DNA of 64,000 nucleotides, from contig JAFUTW010000041.1 in assembly GCA_017484085.1 (NCBI GenBank), positions 31,090 through 95,089 of the forward strand. Direction: 5' to 3'. Below the pieces are notes generated by a model, which was not told the origin of the DNA, searched no databases, and was given only the letters and a program-made list of their open reading frames with translations. Positions within the stretch are counted from its first letter, which is position 1; the number at the start of each line of letters is the position of its first letter. This DNA comes from Clostridia bacterium. GTDB taxonomy: Bacteria; Bacillota; Clostridia; Christensenellales; Aristaeellaceae. Positions 25,034 through 33,446 of the stretch are shown piece after piece. The translations under genes were made by a program, and so were the position numbers.

Positions 25034-26446
25034 ATGTTTGTCGGGAGAGAATCTGAGCTGGCTGAACTGGAACGGCGCTTGGCAAGCGGTCGGTTTGAAT
25101 TCGGTGTGGTATACGGAACCCGCCGCATCGGCAAAACAACCATGCTTCAGGAATTCATCAAGGGGAAAAACGCTTTTTATTTTCAGGCGCGCAAGGCGGA
25201 TGAAAAAGACAACCTCGCCGCATTCAGCCGCGAATACCGCCGCTTCCGGGGAATGGATGAGCATGTGCGGTATGAAGCTTTTTCTGACGCATTTGAAAGC
25301 ATCGCTGCTGATGCGAAAAGTGAACGGATGGTTTTGATCATCGATGAGGTTGCCTACCTGTGCCAGAAAAACAAGTCTCTTCTGTCCCTGCTGCAGTTCT
25401 TTGTGGACGGCGCCTTCAGGGAAGCACAGCTGATGCTGATCCTGTCAGGCAGCAACGTATCGTTCATGGAACAAATCCTGAACAATCGGAACGATCCACT
25501 GTATCAGCGCGCCACTTTTCAGATTCATCTGGAGAAGATGCCTTTCCATGAGGCGAGAGCCTTTGTCGATGACAGATCCGCCGAAGAACAGATTCAGTAT
25601 CTGGGGCTCTTTGGTCCGCACCCCTACTATCTTGGAATGATTGATCACGCGGTTTCTTTTGAGGAAAACGTCCGCCGACTGCTCTACAGCAAGTACGGAA
25701 CCTTGCTGGACGCACCGGAAAAGATCATGCCCGTCGGCGTATCTGAGCAAAATATGTACAATTCGATCCTGCAGGCGGTTGCGCGGGGAAAGCGCTTCAG
25801 CAAGGAAATCGCTGAGGCTGTCGGAGTCGAGAATAATTATGTCGCCAAATACCTGTCATCACTTGTACAGATGCAGGTGCTTGAGAAACGGGAATCCTTC
25901 ATCCGGAACAAGAAAACCAACTACTATGCTGTGGCTGACAGCCTGCTTCGCTTCTGGTATCGGTTCATCTTTGACCAGCGGGACATTATTCAGAATGGGT
26001 TTGGAGAGATGCTTTTTCGTGAGGACCTGGAGGGGATCCGGGATTTTACCGCCCGATCCTTTGAAGATGTAGCTCTGCTGTGGCTGGAAGAGCAGAATCG
26101 GGAAGGAAAACTGCCTGTTTACTATGGATCAATTCGGAACTACTCAGTGGAAAACTCCAGACTTGGGCGCTCCGTTGAGCTGGATGGTCTGGCAGAGGGT
26201 ATCGGAAAGCAGAATAATCACCTGCTGGCAGTAGAATGCAAATACCGGAAAACCCCATTCAGTATGGCCATGCTCGACCATCTGCGCGAAAGCCTTTCCC
26301 TTTTTTCTCAGTATGAAGTTATTGATTATTACCTCATTTCCCGATCTGGCTTTACGGAGAATGTGCGGGCCATTCATGATCCGCACATTCATCTGGTTAC
26401 GCTGGAGGAAGTATTGAGGCCCCTCACCGGCAAACTGGATCCATGA
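25034..26446 (+). CDS. Archaeal-type AAA ATPase with DUF234 C-terminal domain
   Basis: 470 residues. An N-terminal ATPase_2 domain begins MFVGRESELAELE and has Walker A YGTRRIGKTTML (about 28-39) and Walker B VLIIDEVAYL. A winged helix follows (KEIAEAVGVENNYVAKYLSSL, about 255-275), then a DUF234 domain with a nuclease-like core (SVELDGLAEG..LAVECKYRK, a PD-(D/E)XK pattern). Such proteins are common, mobile and functionally obscure; nuclease-linked or antitoxin-like roles have been proposed. Base composition is more AT-rich than neighbours and it lies exactly where the next gene lost its 5' part, so it is probably an insertion. Confidence 0.88.
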   Translation: MFVGRESELAELERRLASGRFEFGVVYGTRRIGKTTMLQEFIKGKNAFYFQARKADEKDNLAAFSREYRRFRGMDEHVRYEAFSDAFESIAADAKSERMVLIIDEVAYLCQKNKSLLSLLQFFVDGAFREAQLMLILSGSNVSFMEQILNNRNDPLYQRATFQIHLEKMPFHEARAFVDDRSAEEQIQYLGLFGPHPYYLGMIDHAVSFEENVRRLLYSKYGTLLDAPEKIMPVGVSEQNMYNSILQAVARGKRFSKEIAEAVGVENNYVAKYLSSLVQMQVLEKRESFIRNKKTNYYAVADSLLRFWYRFIFDQRDIIQNGFGEMLFREDLEGIRDFTARSFEDVALLWLEEQNREGKLPVYYGSIRNYSVENSRLGRSVELDGLAEGIGKQNNHLLAVECKYRKTPFSMAMLDHLRESLSLFSQYEVIDYYLISRSGFTENVRAIHDPHIHLVTLEEVLRPLTGKLDP

Positions 26447-26469
26447 CTTGCCGTAGAGTAACAGCCGGG

Positions 26470-26500
26470 GAGACGGGAGCCGGCTCTCTGTCTCTTTCTC
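26470..26500 (+). terminator. Probable terminator after the ATPase gene
   Basis: GAGACGGGAGCC / GGCTCTCTGTCTC stem with mismatches, followed by TTTCTC. Confidence 0.45.
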
Positions 26501-26544
26501 TACAAAACATATTAAGTCTGAGAGAATGGGAGTAACCGATCGTT

Positions 26545-27120
26545 ATGAAAAGGAAAACGACCAAGGAGCTGCAGGGCGTGTCCAATCTGGTCCCTGTGAA
26601 GTACACGGACGGCGCTTACTATAACTTCCCCGAGAGCCAGACGGTCTGCGACGGCATCCATTTTGTCCGGGCCAAGGGACACACGAACGGCAACAGCATC
26701 GTGATCGTGGAGAAGGACGGCCTGTTCTACATGCTCCACGGCGATATCACCTACGTGGATGAAGCGCTGTATGCAAACAAGCTTTCCGTCGTCTTTGACG
26801 ACCTTCCCGCCGCCCGTGAGACGATGGACCGCGTACGCGAATTTGTCTTAAGCCATCCCACAGTCTACTGCGGAACGCATACGCCGCAGGGTTATGAAAA
26901 CCTGGAAGCGGACCGGGTCATGGATCTGGATCACCCGGCGGAGACCGTCCTCGCGGAAGTCAGCTTTACGGATCAGGAAGCCAGCGGCAAGTACGTGTGC
27001 TCCATCTGCGGCTATGTGTATGACCCCGCCGAGCATGACGGCGTTGCCTTTGAAGACCTGCCTGAAGACTGGCGCTGCCCGCGCTGCCGTCAGCCCAAAG
27101 AAAAATTTAACAGGGCCTGA
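26545..27120 (+). pseudogene. 5'-truncated metallo-beta-lactamase fold protein fused to rubredoxin
   Basis: 191 codons remain. The first 135 residues match the C-terminal half of an MBL-fold hydrolase ([32 protein letters not shown]), but the N-terminal half with the HxHxDH metal motif is absent and a TAA precedes the ATG closely. Residues about 150-190 are a full rubredoxin domain ([31 protein letters not shown]) with both CxxC pairs. The missing portion ends at the ATPase insertion. A truncated product with a working rubredoxin could still be made, since a GGGAG lies 12 nt upstream of the ATG. The radical SAM gene follows after 8 bp. Confidence 0.75.
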
Positions 27121-27128
27121 GAAAGACT

Positions 27129-28241
27129 ATGAGCGAAAAAGCATTTGATATCCAGACGTATCTGACAGACGGCGTGGAGCAGGTGGTGACAGACGCCATC
27201 CGGGCGACGCTGAAGAATCCCCGTGAAAGCGCCCTTATGGTGAAGTTTGCCGCAGCCAGCCGGAATGCAAGCAAAAAGCGGCAAAGGGCAGAAGAGGCGG
27301 GCGAGCACATTCCGGCCTTTCTCATCGCCAGCATCACCAGCCAGTGCAACCTGCACTGCGCGGGCTGCTATTCCAGATGCAACCACGCGACGGTGGACGC
27401 GGCCCCGGTGAGGCAGCTGACCGGCGAAGAATGGCTGCGCATCTTTGACGAAGCCGACGAACTGGGCGTCAGCTTCATCCTGCTGGCCGGGGGCGAACCC
27501 ATGCTGCGCAGGGATATCATCGAGGCAGCGGGGAAGAAGCCGGGCATCCTGTTCCCGATCTTCACCAACGGCACTTACATGGATGAAAGATATTTTGATC
27601 TGTTTGACAGGTGCCGCAACCTGCTCCCCGTCATGAGCATCGAAGGGGAGCGGAAGGTCACCGACGAGCGGCGCGGCAGCGGCATCTATGACCGGCTGAT
27701 CGCCAACATGGAAGAGCTGCACCGGCGCGGGATCATCTTCGGCGCGTCCGTCACGGTGACGACCCAAAACCTGCGGGAGGCCGTCTCCCGCAGCTTCCTG
27801 CAGAGCTTATCCGACCGGGGCTGCAAAGCCGTGATCTTCGTGGAATTCGTGCCGGTGACGGAGGAAAGCGGGGAGCTGGCACCCGGTGAGGCAGAGCGGG
27901 AATACCTGAAAAACGAGATCGACCGGCTGCGGCGCGAACATCCGGAAATGGTGTACATCTCCTTCCCCGGGGATGAAAAGGCTTCCGGCGGCTGTGTAGC
28001 GGCGGGGCGGGGCTTCTTCCACATCAACAGCCACGGCGGAGCCGAGCCGTGTCCGTTCTCACCCTATTCCGACATCAATGTGAGGGACACCTCCCTGCGC
28101 TCGGCACTGCAATCCCCGCTGTTCCTGGCGCTGCAGCAGGAGGGCGTATTGCTGGAGGATCATCCCGGCGGCTGCGTGCTGCACGAAAAGCAGGCACAGG
28201 TGGAAAAGCTCCTGGCACAGTCCGGAAACCCAATGCGGTAA
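27129..28241 (+). CDS. Radical SAM protein with SPASM-like C-terminus
   Basis: 370 residues. The radical SAM cluster motif is CNLHCAGCYSRC (about 75-86, CxxxCxxC), followed by LLAGGEPMLRRDI (SAM-binding GGE). The C-terminal part GGCVAAGRGFFHINSHGGAEPCPFSPYS resembles the truncated SPASM/twitch region of peptide- or cofactor-modifying enzymes. Its immediate partner is the MBL/rubredoxin gene, 8 bp upstream; rubredoxin could supply electrons to the Fe-S enzyme. Substrate unknown. SD is weak (GAGAAAG). Confidence 0.85.
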   Translation: MSEKAFDIQTYLTDGVEQVVTDAIRATLKNPRESALMVKFAAASRNASKKRQRAEEAGEHIPAFLIASITSQCNLHCAGCYSRCNHATVDAAPVRQLTGEEWLRIFDEADELGVSFILLAGGEPMLRRDIIEAAGKKPGILFPIFTNGTYMDERYFDLFDRCRNLLPVMSIEGERKVTDERRGSGIYDRLIANMEELHRRGIIFGASVTVTTQNLREAVSRSFLQSLSDRGCKAVIFVEFVPVTEESGELAPGEAEREYLKNEIDRLRREHPEMVYISFPGDEKASGGCVAAGRGFFHINSHGGAEPCPFSPYSDINVRDTSLRSALQSPLFLALQQEGVLLEDHPGGCVLHEKQAQVEKLLAQSGNPMR

Positions 28242-28253
28242 AATAAAAAAGAT

Positions 28254-28283
28254 GGCTGTCCGCTTGCAGGCGGACAGCCTTTT
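28254..28283. terminator. Bidirectional terminator
   Basis: GGCTGTCCGC (28254-28263) / GCGGACAGCC (28270-28279), followed by TTTT on the plus strand and by a longer T-rich run on the minus strand. It serves the radical SAM gene and the convergent TlpA-like gene. Confidence 0.88.
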
Positions 28284-28300
28284 GTACTGGGAGAATACGC

Positions 28301-29755
28301 TTACAGCGCGTCTTCGTAAGCCCAGGTGAGATCGAAGCCCTGTTCCCGGAAAAGCGCGAGCACGCTGCCCACATCCGCTTCATCGCGGATGCAGCTGAAG
28401 AACAGCACATTGCCTGAAGTAAGGCAATTGCTGCTGCAGTACAGCGTTAACGCGCTGCCCGCTTCGGTGTTTGCACAGGTGTAAAGATATCCGTCCGTAT
28501 CAGCCGTCAGCTCGTTCAGCCGGAGGATCTCACCGGTTGACGTGTTTTCGAAGAGCGTCGTTTCCGGATCGATGTCCTCCGTCGCAGTGACGGAAAAGCG
28601 GAGCTCATCATCCGTGACGACGGCAAAACGGAGGCCTGTGTCCTGTCCATCCGAGAGGAGGGCGCCGAGCCGCGCGTTTTCATTGAGCAGATGGAGGCTG
28701 AAGGTATCCGATACGGGATGCGCCGGCTGTGCCGAAAGCGCTTTGGCGGCCGCATTTGAGGAGAGCAGCTGCACATCGGCAACGGCGGCGAAGGGATCCT
28801 GTGCGGTTTCGCCGCGCGCCTGCAGGTAATAGAAGGTGACGGTGTGCTCGCCCGGCTCCAGCGGAAGGAGACAGGCTGTCCAGTCATGTCTGCCGATGTA
28901 ATAGGCACGGTCTTCGCCGTCCACGGCGACGCCCAGAATACCGGTGATGAATCCGGCATTGCCGGCGATCTCATAAGAGAGCACGTCGCCTTCCGCGGCG
29001 TTCACGGTCGTGCTGAAAATGGAATTTGTCTGAGACAGCCCGGCGTTGCCCGCAAAAGCGGCTCTCTTACCGCCGCGCTTTTCGGGAATAAAAGGAAAGG
29101 CTTTCCCTTCCGGGTCATTTGCAAAAGAGAGGGAGGAGCCTTCTGCATTCAATGCGGCGGAGAGCTCTGCCTCATCCGGATAGGGGACATCCATAGGGAT
29201 CTCGGGTATGCCGGACAGGGTGACGGTCTTCGTGTAATCCTCGCCCAGGAAAGCGCGCACGGTGCGTTCAAAGGCATCCGCGCCGGGGAAGGCGCCGACC
29301 TGCACATACCCGATATTGCCGAAGCGGTCGATGAAGACATTGGTCGGATAAGCGCGGATCTGGATGAAGTCCGAGATTCCGGTCCCCTTCTCCAGACCGA
29401 TGGGGAAGCTGAGGTTCATCTCCTGTTTGTATGCCGTCATCACGTCCATTGAATCCCCCGGATAAGCGGAGAGCCCGAGCACCGCCAGCTGATCGGCATA
29501 GCGGGCCTGAACTTCCTCCATATCGGGGAATTCGATCCGGCAGGGCCCGCACCAGGAGGCGAACAGGCTGATGACGACCAGCTCCTTCTCCTCAAGGAGC
29601 TTAGAGAGGGTAACCGCCTGTCCCTGCGTATCCGTAAAGGTAAAATCAGGGAAGGGCATGCCGGTGGTTTCCTCTGCCGCCAGCGGCTGCGCAAGGGCGC
29701 AGGCGGCTGCAGACAGCCATAGAACCACCCAAAAGACGGCCGCGATCCGTTTCAC
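28301..29755 (-). CDS. Secreted TlpA-like thiol-disulfide oxidoreductase with large unknown C-terminal region
   Basis: 484 residues from the GTG at 29755, which AGAAGGAG precedes by 8 nt. Signal peptide 1-22 (ends ACALA). A thioredoxin-fold domain (about 30-170) has the active site FASWCGPCRIEFPDME and the cis-Pro region AYPTNVFID. The remaining 310 residues match no family I know; they contain a possible carbohydrate-binding-like beta region (AGNAGFITGILGVAVDG) and a Cys pair in YCSSNCLTSGNVLFFSC. Likely extracytoplasmic reductant for a partner protein. It faces the radical SAM gene across a shared terminator. Confidence 0.82.
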   Translation of the reverse strand: MKRIAAVFWVVLWLSAAACALAQPLAAEETTGMPFPDFTFTDTQGQAVTLSKLLEEKELVVISLFASWCGPCRIEFPDMEEVQARYADQLAVLGLSAYPGDSMDVMTAYKQEMNLSFPIGLEKGTGISDFIQIRAYPTNVFIDRFGNIGYVQVGAFPGADAFERTVRAFLGEDYTKTVTLSGIPEIPMDVPYPDEAELSAALNAEGSSLSFANDPEGKAFPFIPEKRGGKRAAFAGNAGLSQTNSIFSTTVNAAEGDVLSYEIAGNAGFITGILGVAVDGEDRAYYIGRHDWTACLLPLEPGEHTVTFYYLQARGETAQDPFAAVADVQLLSSNAAAKALSAQPAHPVSDTFSLHLLNENARLGALLSDGQDTGLRFAVVTDDELRFSVTATEDIDPETTLFENTSTGEILRLNELTADTDGYLYTCANTEAGSALTLYCSSNCLTSGNVLFFSCIRDEADVGSVLALFREQGFDLTWAYEDAL

Positions 29756-29829
29756 GGGAATCACTCCTTCTGAAATAGGACTTTGTCTCTTGGGAAAGTA
29801 TATCATATTTCTCCGGATTGCAAAATGAG

Positions 29830-30628
29830 GACAATCTCATAGAAAATGCCGCCCAGCTTCGCGCCGGACGGCTTTCTTTATTCTGCTAAGGTTGTTCCCC
29901 TTGCCGGATGCTGGAGGCTGGTAAAGCGCAAGCAGGGGCAAAAGAAAAGGCAGAGGATCGTGGGGATAAGAGGGATCTGGAAGTCCAGTCGCTGTTAGCC
30001 CTACCTCTGCCGGAGCTCAGCAAGCGCACCCTGCAGTACCCTCGTTGCCGCGGATAGCCATGGGGCCAGACGTCCGAAACGATCTTCCCGACAACTCCAA
30101 TGCAAATATAGCACAGCTGTGCAAGGCCGTCAATTATCCTGCTGGGCTACTTCTGCTGGCTTTGATCCTGTTCCCGGCACGCACGGCTGACAGACAGGGA
30201 TTCGCCGGAGATGGTTTATATAAAATACTGCTGCGATCACACACCCGTTAGCTCGAGAGAGCCCCGTAAGCGAAAGTGTCAGCAGCAGTACTGAGAGTCC
30301 TTTCCGGCAGGCGGTCTATACTCCGGAGAGTCTTGCCTTTACGTCCGATAACGCTGCTGCTGGTACCTACTCCCATGGAACTGTAGCACAGTCCGTTTTC
30401 AGTGTCAACCTCCGGCACAAGCAAGCCCAGAGCTTCACCCGGTCGTGTTCATCCCATTCTTCAAGCTTGCCACCCGGAAAGCAAAGGAGTCAATCTTTTC
30501 GCTAACGAGTATGAAAGGCTGGAGGCCGGAAGCGGGAGCAGAACAAACTGAAAACAGGGGAGAAGAGGACAAAAAAACAGGCCTTGTCTGCCTTTTGGAC
30601 GCCTTCTCTTCATACTGACAGTTGCCGA
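29830..30628. other. Gene-poor 800-bp stretch with nested inverted repeats
   Basis: No convincing coding frame. GGCAGAGG (about 29949) and CCTCTGCC (about 30003) enclose smaller pairings (CTGGAAGTCCAG; GGGGATAA/TTAGCCCT), giving a long hairpin of about 63 nt; on the minus strand it is followed by TTTTCTTTT. A CTCCGGAG-centred palindrome lies near 30333. I looked for RNase P RNA, tmRNA and SRP RNA hallmarks and found none. It may be a decayed gene or an unknown structured RNA. Confidence 0.35.
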
Positions 30629-30720
30629 GGCAAAAGAAAAACCCCGCTATTTCTAACAATAGCAGGGTTTTTCGATGGAGCTGATAGCCAGATTCGAACT
30701 GGCGACCTCATCCTTACCAA
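30629..30720. repeat. Attachment repeat, distal copy (displaced tRNA-Thr 3' half)
   Basis: Identical to 36247-36338 except for T at 30668 versus C at 36286. Positions 30676-30720 are the 3' 45 nt of tRNA-Thr (minus strand), and 30637-30672 its A-rich/T-rich terminator hairpin. The rest of the tRNA is missing here, so this is not a functional tRNA gene. Confidence 0.92.
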
Positions 30721-30894
30721 ACAGTTATTGTTATTAATCAATTGTAATAATTAATTGCCCGTGATCTGCTGAAGGTTGTTTAAGGAATCCTATTGAACAA
30801 AGCTATACTTTGGACTTTTACTGTCCTGAATTCCAGATTTTGAAGTGTAGAGCAAGGCTGCTTATAATTAAAGAAGAAGCTGACCATTATGTGC

Positions 30895-30933
30895 AAGCGT
30901 CCGAGAATCCATCTGGGAGATTCTCGGACGCTT
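30895..30933. terminator. Hairpin downstream of the element ATPase gene
   Basis: AAGCGTCCGAGAATC (30895-30909) pairs perfectly with GATTCTCGGACGCTT (30919-30933). It lies 78 bp beyond the leftward ATPase stop. The 290 bp between the repeat and this gene are otherwise AT-rich and empty. Confidence 0.7.
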
Positions 30934-31010
30934 CTTTATGCGGTTTTGAGACCGATCATAAACCCTTGGATTTATAAACAGTTTCAACCATATCTCGATA
31001 CTACTGCTGT

Positions 31011-32327
31011 TTAGGAAAGTAGCCAATCCAACACCTGAACGGATTCAATGCCCTCGTAATTGGTTTCCAGCCCCGGATCAAGGGAAAGGACGATCTTTCT
31101 GTAGTTATCACGAATCTTCTGAAGCGGGGCGAGTTCACGTCTGCGAACTTCTTCTGTCGTCATTGACTCTGTGACTTGCACATACATCCGTTCATTGGCA
31201 TTGGACGCGATGAAATCAATTTCCTGGTTGTCAATCTTGCCGATGGCGACATCGTAGCCCCTTCGAAGAAGCTCGAAATAGACGATGTTTTCGAGCACAT
31301 GGCCTGTATCCCGATTTCTGAAGCCGAGAAGATAGTTCCTGAGGCCGATGTCGACGATATAGTATTTGCCAAGTGTGCGCAGCAGCTCTTTACCCTTAAT
31401 ATCAAACCGTTTGACTTCATAGAAGATATAGGATTCAAGCAGGGCAGAGATATAAGCCTGAACAGTGTGTGTACTGGGTGCACTCTTCCGTTTGCCGTCC
31501 TCAAGAAGCCCTGCGCTGATCAAAGTGTTCCCGATAGAACTGGTTGAAACCGAGCTTCCGATGTTATCTGCAAGGAAAAGGATGATCTTCCTGAGAAGGA
31601 CTGCATCTGTTATTTGCCTTTGACCCCTGCGCTTTTCCCGTTCAAGGATATCGCGCATAACGACAGTGGAATACACGCCATCCAGAAGAGTTAGGGCACG
31701 CTCCTGGCTCAAACCAACATCCGCGATGCCGGGCATTCCACCAAACTGAAGGTAGGCGTCGAAGACCTCCCGTAGAGCGTACTTCTCACCATTATCATCC
31801 ACTATCGTTTTTCTGGTGCCACCTGTCGCGCTTGCAGTTTCGCTGATCCTGAACCCATGGAAATCCAGAAACTCTTTGAATGAGAGGGGAAGCATCCTGA
31901 TTTCGATGCAGCGTCCGGAGAGGTAAGTGGCATATTCGGAAGAAAGAAGATACGCATTGGAACCGGTGATGTAAATGTCACAATCCAGATCCACCCTGAA
32001 GGCATTCACTGCTTCTTCCCAAGCAGGTACGCGCTGAATCTCATCCAGAAACAGATACATACGTTTACCGGGAGCAACCTTGCTCTTAACATACTCATAG
32101 AGTTCATCTGATGAGAAACGATGGAACTCATGAGATTCAAAGTTCATCTCGATGATCTGCTCCGAAGCGATACCGTCATCCAGCAGATGCTGCTGCATGA
32201 GCTTTAACAGACTGGACTTGCCGCAGCGCCGGATGCCTGTAATGACCTTTACGGGTTCTGTATCCTGAAAGGCAATGAGTTTGTTCAGATAAAGGTCTCT
32301 GCGCTTATAGGTTCTCTCAATAGCCAC
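31011..32327 (-). CDS. AAA ATPase with DUF4143 domain
   Basis: 438 residues from the GTG at 32327. The N-terminal AAA_14 domain starts ERTYKRRDLYLNKLIAFQDT and has Walker A TGIRRCGKSSLL and Walker B RMYLFLDEIQRV; the arginine-finger region is SNAYLLSSEYATYLSGR. The C-terminal DUF4143 has the nuclease-like core (ENIVYFELLRRGYDVAIGKIDNQEIDFIA). This large family is spread by horizontal transfer and its role is unclear. GGAGG precedes the GTG by 8 nt; an upstream ATG at 32435 would place the promoter inside the gene and is rejected. Cargo of the tRNA-Thr element. Confidence 0.9.
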   Translation of the reverse strand: MAIERTYKRRDLYLNKLIAFQDTEPVKVITGIRRCGKSSLLKLMQQHLLDDGIASEQIIEMNFESHEFHRFSSDELYEYVKSKVAPGKRMYLFLDEIQRVPAWEEAVNAFRVDLDCDIYITGSNAYLLSSEYATYLSGRCIEIRMLPLSFKEFLDFHGFRISETASATGGTRKTIVDDNGEKYALREVFDAYLQFGGMPGIADVGLSQERALTLLDGVYSTVVMRDILEREKRRGQRQITDAVLLRKIILFLADNIGSSVSTSSIGNTLISAGLLEDGKRKSAPSTHTVQAYISALLESYIFYEVKRFDIKGKELLRTLGKYYIVDIGLRNYLLGFRNRDTGHVLENIVYFELLRRGYDVAIGKIDNQEIDFIASNANERMYVQVTESMTTEEVRRRELAPLQKIRDNYRKIVLSLDPGLETNYEGIESVQVLDWLLS

Positions 32328-32346
32328 ATGCAACACCTCCGTCACA

Positions 32347-32402
32347 AGTATAGCTAAAAGATTTGGATTTGTAAAGTTTATGCTATCAAGAGCATAAACT
32401 TT
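32347..32402 (-). promoter_or_regulatory. Promoter with overlapping 12-bp palindrome for the DUF4143 ATPase
   Basis: Reading leftward: -35 TTTACA (32370-32375), 17 bp, -10 TATACT (32347-32352). AAAGTTTATGCT (32373-32384) and AGCATAAACTTT (32391-32402) form a perfect inverted repeat reaching into the -35, as for a repressor site. Confidence 0.7.
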
Positions 32403-32674
32403 TGAATCCAGAAACTTTTTGCACTCTGTAAACAAAGATGCGAGATTGCGATCCTTCGTGGAATTGAAAGTCTTGAACCATGAAAGGAGTTAAGGACTGT
32501 GTTTATTACTAAGGCAGTTAACAAGTGTTTTATAGGTTGAGTAAGCCTCTACCCAAGTCAATGGAAAATAAAGCATGCTGAACACAATATCTTATGGTTG
32601 TTTTGTTTTATTGACGCAATATACGGTGTTTTTGAGTGACGATAGCAGTTATAGACATCAAATCGAAGGAATAG

Positions 32675-32959
32675 GGAAAGGATGCCAGAAATCCTGAAGC
32701 ACCGCTGTTCATCACCAGCCACGGAGAACCGTGTTCCAGAATCCAGCTGTATAAGGCTCTCCGGAATAAGCAGCGGCCGCTTGGACTGGCGACAGGCCCC
32801 CATGCTTTGAGGCACACCTTCATCTCTGAGGCAGAAAAACTGGGGTCTGCATCCATCGCCAGAGACTTGGCTAATCAACACAGCATCAGAATCACTAACC
32901 GGTATGATCATACGACCAGGGATCAGTTGACTGCTACGGTGGATCGGATGGAGTGGTAA
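32675..32959 (+). pseudogene. C-terminal fragment of a tyrosine integrase
   Basis: 95 codons with no start codon, preceded by an in-frame TAG. They encode the end of a phage-type integrase: LFITSHGEPCSRIQLYKALR, then HALRHTFIS (His-x-x-Arg), ARDLANQHSI (second His) and RYDHTTRDQL with the catalytic Tyr, and a stop at 32957. The N-terminal and core-binding domains and the first catalytic Arg are gone. It differs from the intact integrase in the same element, so it comes from another integration event. Confidence 0.8.
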
Positions 32960-33110
32960 AAAACATTTTTGAAAGTACTGACAAATCGCAGAATCTGGTG
33001 ACTCTATTATGGTGAACCCCCTTTTAAGGGGCAGAAACATGGTTGGGTCTATTTTTTTAACCGTAAGACGGGCAGCATTCAAGAAAGAGTGCTGCAAAAA
33101 GGAGAAAAAT

Positions 33111-33446
33111 ATGAATAGAATTTTTACTATCGGATGGCTGACTGCTGAGCCGCAGACCAAAACAGTTGAGAATTCAACATTTACCAGCTTCGAACTCGCA
33201 GCAAATTCTACCCGCAAGTACGTAACCGGATCGTATATCCCTGTATTCTACAAGGTATGTGTTTGGGGCAAACTGGCTGAACAGTGTGCAACATATCTCC
33301 ACAAAGGGTATCGTTGCGCGGTTAGTGGTTCCTTATGGATGGAAGAGTGTATGAAAAGCTCCGGCGAGAAAGGATTCACCCTTTGCATCGAAAATGCATT
33401 AGTTGAATTCCTGGCCACCAAACGGGAAGGAGCAACTAATATATGA
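33111..33446 (+). CDS. Single-stranded DNA-binding protein-like (element-encoded)
   Basis: 111 residues. It has the OB-fold start of SSB proteins (MNRIFTIGWLTAEPQTKTVENSTFTSFELAAN) and later VWGKLAEQCATYLHKGYRCAVSGSLW, but lacks the acidic C-terminal tail that recruits host proteins. AAGGAG sets the ATG at 33111. Its stop overlaps the next start (ATGA), so it is coupled to the helicase-like gene. It probably coats single-stranded element DNA during replication or transfer. Confidence 0.82.
   Translation: MNRIFTIGWLTAEPQTKTVENSTFTSFELAANSTRKYVTGSYIPVFYKVCVWGKLAEQCATYLHKGYRCAVSGSLWMEECMKSSGEKGFTLCIENALVEFLATKREGATNI

Noticed and set aside
29830-30628. RNase P RNA, tmRNA or SRP RNA
   Set aside because: None of their conserved cores (for example GAGGAAAGTCC, the tmRNA tRNA-like end, or the SRP tetraloop helix) can be found.
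30676-30720. Second tRNA-Thr gene
   Set aside because: Only the 3' 45 nt are present; the D-arm and the 5' acceptor strand are missing, so it is an attachment-site fragment.
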